Below are positions 45,376 to 50,869 of a stretch of DNA of 50,869 nucleotides, piece by piece. The notes under the pieces are model-generated. The model saw only the letters and a program-made list of their open reading frames with translations, was not told where the DNA came from and did no database searches. The stretch is from JAKAGZ01 sp964412105 (GTDB taxonomy: Bacteria; Bacteroidota; Ignavibacteria; Ignavibacteriales; Ignavibacteriaceae), in contig CAYPNM010000025.1 of the NCBI GenBank assembly GCA_964412105.1, positions 1-50,869 on the forward strand. Direction: 5' to 3'. Both the position numbers and the translations under genes were made by a program. Numbering within the stretch: position 1 is the stretch's first letter; each line of letters starts with the position of its first letter.

Positions 45376-45381
45376 TTACCA

Positions 45382-46209
45382 TTAGTATTGATATTCAGGA
45401 GCGCTTATATCCGGCAAGACAGCCACTACATTCCCATCGAGTTGATATTCTTCAAACTTTATTCTTTCATTTCTCATTTCAAATGGAAGTGATTTGAATT
45501 TATCCGTTATCTCTTCCAGGTCCAGAGTAAGTATTGCATTTGCCCTTCCTCTTCTGCCCATACTTCTTTCTTCTTCAGCGGTTTTCTTGAGAACCTCAGG
45601 GGAATATTGTTTACTGTTATTAAGCATGAGGTTAATAAGCTCCGGTGAGGCGATCCCGGCTTCAAATATGTAATAAATCCTTACCGTAGGAAAACCCTGT
45701 GCCCGTATATTGTCAGTTTTAGACGGTACATCTTGTATAATCATACTCGGTGAATTCAAAGTGTATTGCTGCTGGGTTATCTTAATCTTTAATGAGTCCT
45801 CAAATTCCTCAGCAAGTTCGCGGACAGGGCTCGAATCCAGAATTCCTTGTTCCTTATCCTTTAGGTGTTCCCTGCAGATTTCTTTTATCTTTTCCCATGA
45901 TTCCTGACGTACCATTATCCGAAAATCTTTTTCCTTTCGAGATCTTTCGCTGTCATAATGAAAATCACCAATACGCTCTTTTAGTTTTTTTTCATCTATA
46001 ATTTGTACTCCACCGCCAAAAGGTTTTACCCTTGCTATAATTTCAGACTTCTCATTTATCTTCCTCAATGTGGAAATATGCTCAAGCGCCAGCATATTTC
46101 TCCCATCATCCGGGTTTGCAAACAACACTCTCACAAGCGTACCGACACTAACGCGCAGATTCAACTCGTTGGTCGCTCCGACACCTATTTCTTCATTTTC
46201 TAAATTCAT
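45382..46209 (-). CDS. Hypothetical protein, unrecognised
   Basis: 275 residues, soluble, no signal peptide, highly charged. A beta-rich first part (LRVSVGTLVRVLFANPDDGRN, IIARVKPFGGGVQII) is followed by a helical middle (WEKIKEICREHLKDKEQGIL) and a mixed end (ANAILTLDLEEITDKFKSLPFEMRN). No motif for catalysis or DNA binding was seen. It lies 101 bases downstream of the STAND gene on the same strand and may be its partner. Confidence 0.55.
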   Translation of the reverse strand: MNLENEEIGVGATNELNLRVSVGTLVRVLFANPDDGRNMLALEHISTLRKINEKSEIIARVKPFGGGVQIIDEKKLKERIGDFHYDSERSRKEKDFRIMVRQESWEKIKEICREHLKDKEQGILDSSPVRELAEEFEDSLKIKITQQQYTLNSPSMIIQDVPSKTDNIRAQGFPTVRIYYIFEAGIASPELINLMLNNSKQYSPEVLKKTAEEERSMGRRGRANAILTLDLEEITDKFKSLPFEMRNERIKFEEYQLDGNVVAVLPDISAPEYQY

Positions 46210-46310
46210 AATAGACTTTTACAAAATTGTGATTTACTTATTATAACTTTCAATAAAATATAATTGCTCTTTCTTTTATTCAAGGGAGTTAAAATTGAAT
46301 TAACAAAGAT

Positions 46311-49300
46311 TCAGGACGAAGCTTCAAGAAGTTTCTTTGCTTCTATCAGGTCTGCAGTCTTGAAACCTTCCGTGAATTTATCGTATGCTTCTTTTAGTAT
46401 ATTTTTACCTTCTTTCATTTTTCCCTGATGACTCCACAGCCGGCAAAGACTCATTGCAGCCCGAAGCTCAAACATTCCTGTCTGCTGCTCCCTTGCAAGA
46501 TCCAGAGCCTTCCGGAACAGTGATTCGGCTGTATCTGAATTTTCCATCGAGATCATTAGAAGAACATCTCCCTTAAACCTGTAAAGCTCTGATGACGCGG
46601 GATTATCGGATCTTTGTCCCATTGTTTCCAGGGCCTCCTCTATAAAAGCTAATCCTTTCTCTTTCTGCCCTGAGTAAATATGTGTGGCTGCCTGAAGCGA
46701 CAGGATTAGAGGCCAGAATACAGGTGGGGTCTTCAGTTCAGTATACATATCGATACCCTGTTTAAATTCGGTAATACCTTTCTCTGTTTGACCTAATCCT
46801 GCGAGGGCTGTGCCCCTAAGACAGGTACCAACGGCTTTCCAAACCTGGAACTCATGCTTGTCCGAAATTTCTGTTACGGCCTGAGCACGCTCCAGAACAA
46901 TTTCATTCTCCTGCATCCATAAATGCAGCAGACCTGTATGAAACATTGCATAAGCTAAACTTAACGAGTGATTCAATTTATTGGCAAGCGAGATTGCATC
47001 ATCAGCGGACTTTAGCGCTCTTTCGGGATAACCAAGCATCCACAAACACAAGGCCGATGTAGTGTAGGAAATTACGCCCGGATCATTGCCGAACCGGAAA
47101 CTATGCGAGCCGCGTAAATCAGGATTGTAAATAGAAATTCCTTTTTGCAGGTACTCCAGCCCGAGTTTCGGCTTACCGGCAAAGACAAGACTATAACCAT
47201 ACACCAACTCTCCTTCAACCTTGGTTTTTGTGTCATTAATTTCATCGGCAAGATTCAGTATCTCTTTGCCAAAATTGGCACTCTTTTCAAAATCACCTAT
47301 GAACGCGTAAAATCCTGCCAGGGATCTTAAAACCGGAAACAACTGCGGGATCTTTCCATGTTCTTTGCAAAGTTCAAGAGCACGTTTGTAGGATTCCTCA
47401 ACTTCAGGTGTGCAGCCCTTAATAACCATCAGCACACGTGCCAGGCTCGTTTGTAACATAATTTCCTGTTGAGCAAGTTCCGGTGTGGAAGGGACAGATT
47501 TAAGTACATTAAGCAAATCGGTCGTAAGATCGACCGTTGCAAAGTACCATCCCTTTGCATCATAGATCATCCAAAGGCTGTTGGTTAGTTTATGCAACTG
47601 TTCGAGATTTTTTTCAGCTACCCAGTATCGCCAGGCTGTTTTCATATTTTCGATGTGCGGTTCAATTTCCATTAATGTTTTATCTTTTTCGGGGCCCGTT
47701 AATTGTTTCCAGAGTTGATACGTAAAGTCAGCGAAGTATTCTGCGTGCGCCCGTAAGGCGGTAGCGGCAAATTCAGAGTTTTCGTTCAATCGTTCTGCAG
47801 CATATTCACGTATAGTTTCCAGCATCATCAACCTTGACACACCGGAAATCTGATCTACCTGTCGAATCAGACTTTTATCAATGAGAGAAGTTAATCCATC
47901 CAGAACGTCCGGTTGACTATTGTCGGGAAATTTGATTTCACCGGCCACATTTTCTACGGATTCAAAAGTAAAGCCGGAGAATACCGACAGCAATCCGAAT
48001 AATAGTTGTTCCTCTTTGTTGAGAAGCTCATAGCTCCAATCAATGGTATCCCGCAGAGTCTGCTGGCGGGTTGGCAGATCACGCGCACCTCCGCGAAGGA
48101 GTTTAAGACTGCTTTCAACTTTTTTAAGCAAGGTTTCGGGAGAAAACAATTTAATCCTCGCTGCAGCAAGTTCGATCGGCAGCGGCAATCCATCCAGTCT
48201 TATACAAAGTTCAGCTATTGCCGGTGCATTTTTGTTTGTTACTTCAAAATCCGGTTTAACAGATACAGCGCGGTCAATAAATAGCCGAACCGCTTCGAAC
48301 TCAGCGAGTTGTTCAATGGGCTGATGTCTGTAATCGCTGTGCGGTAGCCCAAGCGGCGGAACCGGAAAAATATGTTCACCCCGCAGATGCAATCCTTCGC
48401 GGCTGGTTATCAATAACTTCAGCAGGGAACAACCGCGTATTAATTCTCCTATTTTTGGTGCTGCGGATGTTACCTGTTCAAAGTTATCCAGCAGCAGCAG
48501 TAAATTCTTGTTTTCCAGGTTTAACTTTAGTTCTTCAAGCAGCGGCCGGTTGCCTGTTTCCCTCAATCCTACGGTGCTGCCTATTGCAGCGAGCGCTGCA
48601 TCCGGTTCGCGAATAGGAGCAAGATCAACGAAATAAACACCGTCTTTAAAACTGCTGATCATATCCCTGCCTGCCTGAAGCGCCAGCCGGGTTTTCCCTG
48701 TGCCGCCCGGTCCTGTTAATGTTACTAAACGGCTATCTTTGCTCTTAAGTAATTCAATTGTTGTCGCTAATTCTTTCTGCCGGCCAATGAAGGGTGTTAC
48801 CTGTGAAGGCAAATTGTGTTTCGAAGTTTTACTGTAACCTATTCCCGTGCCGGTCTTTGGAGTATCCGCAGTTAGACTTACATTCAGGTGCTTAACTTCA
48901 ACCGGAATTGAAACTTTGAAAACTGTGTGGTAACGTTTTAAATGTGCTGCTGCATAAATAAGTCCTGCTAATTGTTCAGTCTCGAGGATTCCCGATTTAT
49001 TACAATAATTTAACCCTGCAGCAACTGCCGAAAGCCAGAACTGTCCCCAGAGATCATCAGACAAACTGGGGTGAGACTTTTGCAGCCAGTTCTTAAAAGA
49101 TTTTCTTCCTGCGCCTATAACAGCGCAGGCGCCTGAAAGTTCGATCGGAACTTTGTGCGGATCGGGGATATCCTGTTCCGCAAAGCGGCAAACCATATCA
49201 ACCCATTTAACGAAAGGCATCCGCGACAATTCACGGATCAGGTACGATACTTCCAGGTAACTCAAGTCATAAAAGAGTGGCATACCGGATTTGAATAATG

Positions 49301-50078
49301 CAAAATCAATCAGGTAGTAGCCTGTTAAATCATTCTTATTTTCATCAAATTTTGCAAGAATATTGCCTATGTTCAGGTCTCCGTGCTGAAAGCCCACTTT
49401 GGTATCAATCGGCCTGACCTTTTCCCACAATTCTGCTTTTCGAGCATAAACCAGGGGATTAGGAAAAACATTTCCCTGAATCATCAATCCTGTAATATCC
49501 GGTTCAACGCTGCAATTATCCTGGATAAAATGCTCAATATTTCCTCCCGGCTTCAGGCGGTAGCCCAGCCAGCTTTCAATTAATTTTTGAGGATGTACAG
49601 CCTTTTCAAATTTCGCGTCAATATTCCATTTCGATAACAATAACTCATTAGTTGTGCTGAAGATCTTTTCAAGCCTGTTCTGCTGTTGATAATCGGCAAG
49701 GGACCGGTAATTATTTAACGAATGGCCGGCAATGGAATAAAATATAGCTACAGCGTCTTCAATTTCTATACGCTCAAAAGCCAGGTCTGCTATGTGATTG
49801 CGTACAAATTTTTCGGGAGCTTCTTTAACTGCAAGGTTGTGTCTTTCAAGCTCATCCATTTTTGTTTTTTTGCTTTTATGGTCGAGCTTTAGAATTAGAT
49901 GATCTATCCGGTTCGACGGCAGCCGGGAAACACTGACCAGAAAAAGATAAGCGCCTGTTCGCCCTCCTTTTAATTCCTGGAGCGGCGTAATTTCTATATT
50001 GAGTTTCTCTTGTGCAAGACGCAGCAGGTTCTGAAAATCATCGGGAAGAGACTTGAAATTATTATGGAACTCAGCCAA
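46311..50078 (-). CDS. APH-like phosphotransferase-STAND NTPase-TPR fusion protein
   Basis: 1255 residues. Residues about 20-385 resemble an aminoglycoside-phosphotransferase/kinase-like domain: Lys64 in LILKLDH, the catalytic loop HGDLNIGN (Asp234, Asn239) and IDFA (Asp258). Residues about 425-740 are an AfsR-type STAND NTPase with P-loop GPGGTGKT (456-463), Walker B LLLLDN and GLPLPIELAAAR, then a winged-helix part. Residues about 780-1250 are TPR-like helical repeats. No LuxR or SARP DNA-binding domain is present. The start is TTG at 50078 with AAAGGA seven bases upstream. G+C is clearly above its neighbours. It could be a signalling or conflict-system protein. Confidence 0.8.
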   Translation of the reverse strand: MAEFHNNFKSLPDDFQNLLRLAQEKLNIEITPLQELKGGRTGAYLFLVSVSRLPSNRIDHLILKLDHKSKKTKMDELERHNLAVKEAPEKFVRNHIADLAFERIEIEDAVAIFYSIAGHSLNNYRSLADYQQQNRLEKIFSTTNELLLSKWNIDAKFEKAVHPQKLIESWLGYRLKPGGNIEHFIQDNCSVEPDITGLMIQGNVFPNPLVYARKAELWEKVRPIDTKVGFQHGDLNIGNILAKFDENKNDLTGYYLIDFALFKSGMPLFYDLSYLEVSYLIRELSRMPFVKWVDMVCRFAEQDIPDPHKVPIELSGACAVIGAGRKSFKNWLQKSHPSLSDDLWGQFWLSAVAAGLNYCNKSGILETEQLAGLIYAAAHLKRYHTVFKVSIPVEVKHLNVSLTADTPKTGTGIGYSKTSKHNLPSQVTPFIGRQKELATTIELLKSKDSRLVTLTGPGGTGKTRLALQAGRDMISSFKDGVYFVDLAPIREPDAALAAIGSTVGLRETGNRPLLEELKLNLENKNLLLLLDNFEQVTSAAPKIGELIRGCSLLKLLITSREGLHLRGEHIFPVPPLGLPHSDYRHQPIEQLAEFEAVRLFIDRAVSVKPDFEVTNKNAPAIAELCIRLDGLPLPIELAAARIKLFSPETLLKKVESSLKLLRGGARDLPTRQQTLRDTIDWSYELLNKEEQLLFGLLSVFSGFTFESVENVAGEIKFPDNSQPDVLDGLTSLIDKSLIRQVDQISGVSRLMMLETIREYAAERLNENSEFAATALRAHAEYFADFTYQLWKQLTGPEKDKTLMEIEPHIENMKTAWRYWVAEKNLEQLHKLTNSLWMIYDAKGWYFATVDLTTDLLNVLKSVPSTPELAQQEIMLQTSLARVLMVIKGCTPEVEESYKRALELCKEHGKIPQLFPVLRSLAGFYAFIGDFEKSANFGKEILNLADEINDTKTKVEGELVYGYSLVFAGKPKLGLEYLQKGISIYNPDLRGSHSFRFGNDPGVISYTTSALCLWMLGYPERALKSADDAISLANKLNHSLSLAYAMFHTGLLHLWMQENEIVLERAQAVTEISDKHEFQVWKAVGTCLRGTALAGLGQTEKGITEFKQGIDMYTELKTPPVFWPLILSLQAATHIYSGQKEKGLAFIEEALETMGQRSDNPASSELYRFKGDVLLMISMENSDTAESLFRKALDLAREQQTGMFELRAAMSLCRLWSHQGKMKEGKNILKEAYDKFTEGFKTADLIEAKKLLEASS

Positions 50079-50184
50079 ATTTATATTCCTTTAACATTGG
50101 GGTAGCTACATTGTCTGACAAAATACAAATTTAATCATTAATAAGTCTTTTAATTGTTAATATTTTTGGGGCAATAACGTTTAT

Positions 50185-50207
50185 CTGCCGGTAGACAGGC
50201 AGGCAGG
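50185..50207. repeat. Variant copy of the dispersed palindrome
   Basis: On the minus strand this reads CCTGCCTGCCTGTCTACCGG then CAG. It shares CCTGTCTACCGGCA with the copy at 1225 and has an extra CCTGCCTG arm. Confidence 0.6.
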
Positions 50208-50211
50208 TACA

Positions 50212-50243
50212 CCACGACAAAATCCAAGTGGATTTTGTCGTGG
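50212..50243. repeat. 15-bp perfect hairpin
   Basis: CCACGACAAAATCCA, loop AG, then TGGATTTTGTCGTGG. The CCACGAC start is shared with the hairpin at 1281, suggesting one REP class. It starts five bases after the preceding repeat. Confidence 0.75.
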
Positions 50244-50288
50244 CACTCGGACACCGGGATGCGCTTGATACCATAATATAATGACGTA

Positions 50289-50352
50289 TAGCGGTGGCTT
50301 CGATACAATTTTGCCTTCATTTCATTCCGGCAAAACCACTCAGCCACCGCTA
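50289..50352. repeat. Double-stem inverted repeat
   Basis: The outer stem TAGCGGTGGCT/AGCCACCGCTA (11 bp) encloses an inner stem TTTTGCC/GGCAAAA (7 bp). The GTGGCT...AGCCAC frame resembles a repeat I recall as frequent in Bacteroidota genomes. Confidence 0.7.
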
Positions 50353-50380
50353 AACTCTTTATAATTATTATAGGGAGTTG

Positions 50381-50452
50381 CGGTCATTGAGTGATCCCGA
50401 CCGAAGGTTAGGAATGCCTGTCCCGCTGCCAAGCGGGATATCTAAATGACCG
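50381..50452. repeat. Inverted repeat carrying a nested palindrome
   Basis: The outer arms CGGTCATT/AATGACCG enclose a second hairpin TCCCGCT-GCCA-AGCGGGA at 50421-50438, as if one repeat had inserted into another. Confidence 0.6.
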
Positions 50453-50714
50453 GGAGAGGGGAAAACTTCCTACTAAAAACAAAAAGCCGATTCCCATTTC
50501 TCCATTTGAACTTACTTCTATTTTCCGTAATATTGTTTCAATTCGTAGCTTAAAACTAAACCTGCTTATCTATTAAAATATATTATTCAATAACACAGGG
50601 ATACTATCCTGGTTTGTTATAATTATCCTTTTAAGCGGAATGGTTTTGCTTTGCCTCACTAATTAAATAAATTTTTATGTATCAGGACCTATAATCAAAC
50701 AGGAGGTACCTCAG

Positions 50715-50869
50715 ATGCGTTACGTAAAACTTTTCTCAAATTTGTTCTTTGTATTTGTCCTTGTAATATCGCTGAGCAGCGTTCGTTTAATCAAAGCCCA
50801 AATGAATTCTGAAAAAAGTGCAGTAGAAGCAGCCAACCGGTCATTCTACAAAGCATTCAGTGATGAAAG
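50715..50869 (+). CDS. Partial secreted SnoaL-like protein (N-terminus)
   Basis: 51 codons are open to the window end. A signal peptide (about 1-27, LFFVFVLVISLSSVRLIKAQ) is followed by SAVEAANRSFYKAFSDE, which looks like the first helix of a SnoaL/DUF4440 nuclear-transport-factor-like domain. AGGAGGT lies seven bases before the ATG, a strong site. The domain call is tentative because most of the gene is missing. Confidence 0.6.
   Translation, partial: MRYVKLFSNLFFVFVLVISLSSVRLIKAQMNSEKSAVEAANRSFYKAFSDE

Larger units (their letters stand above)
50079..50714. other. Long intergenic region with nested palindromic repeats
   Basis: About 640 bases between divergent genes. The left part holds four different palindromic repeats within 270 bases (listed separately). 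The right part (50460-50700) is AT-rich and must contain the promoter of the gene at 50715, but I could not point to one. No gene is supported. Confidence 0.6.

Noticed and set aside
1..50869. CRISPR array, rRNA, integrase or insertion-sequence transposase
   Set aside because: No regularly spaced direct repeats, rRNA sequence, integrase or transposase reading frame was seen on either strand.

Overview
The window looks like a low-G+C chromosome segment from the Ignavibacteria/Bacteroidota side of the tree, most likely an Ignavibacteriales genome or metagenome bin. The main clue is a type IX secretion C-terminal sorting domain of the NYPNPFNPSTT type (gene ending at 42768). Supporting clues are a bacillithiol-type deacetylase, a sortilin-like BNR propeller protein and several classes of short dispersed palindromes that I recall from Bacteroidota. 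This placement is inference from protein signatures; no rRNA is present.

Layout. 0.1-1.2 kb: a cut-off small gene and a DUF2089 regulator paired with a SHOCT-like protein. 1.4-14.7 kb: secreted and housekeeping genes (amidohydrolase, BshB1, receiver-kinase, LolA-like protein, BNR propeller, DUF2459 protein, CHMI-like isomerase, BamE-like protein), then a coupled pair of membrane polyferredoxin and FAD oxidoreductase and a zinc-ribbon/DUF2007 protein. 14.9-16.9 kb: a fused 2-oxoacid dehydrogenase E1. 24.9-16.9 kb (minus strand): a tight six-gene operon of isocitrate dehydrogenase-like, HD-like, aconitase, MmgE/PrpD, a CitD-CitE fusion and CitF. Together these could connect 2-oxoglutarate with acetate plus oxaloacetate. 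25.1-29.7 kb: a large hybrid kinase, a solitary DNA methyltransferase and the 4.5S/SRP RNA. 29.7-40.1 kb: small secreted proteins, uvrC, glgC, an M1 aminopeptidase, an LpxH-like hydrolase and a class A PBP.

40.2-41.1 kb is the most unusual stretch. It holds three head-to-tail copies of one tRNA-Leu(CAG): a 5' fragment, an intact gene and a decayed full-length copy. They alternate with two small GIY-YIG nuclease genes, one open and one with a single in-frame stop. The same perfect 20-bp palindrome sits inside the D-loop region of the first and third copies, cleanly inserted at two different positions. I read this as the footprint of a small tRNA-associated nuclease element plus an independent palindromic mobile repeat.

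41.3-46.2 kb: a T9SS-exported repeat protein, a lectin-like secreted protein, thioesterase, ACT-domain and YIP1 proteins and an unrecognised protein. 46.3-50.1 kb: a visibly G+C-richer 1255-residue protein joining an APH-like phosphotransferase domain to a STAND NTPase and TPR-like repeats. It is followed by a 270-bp nest of different palindromic repeats and the beginning of a secreted SnoaL-like gene cut by the window edge.
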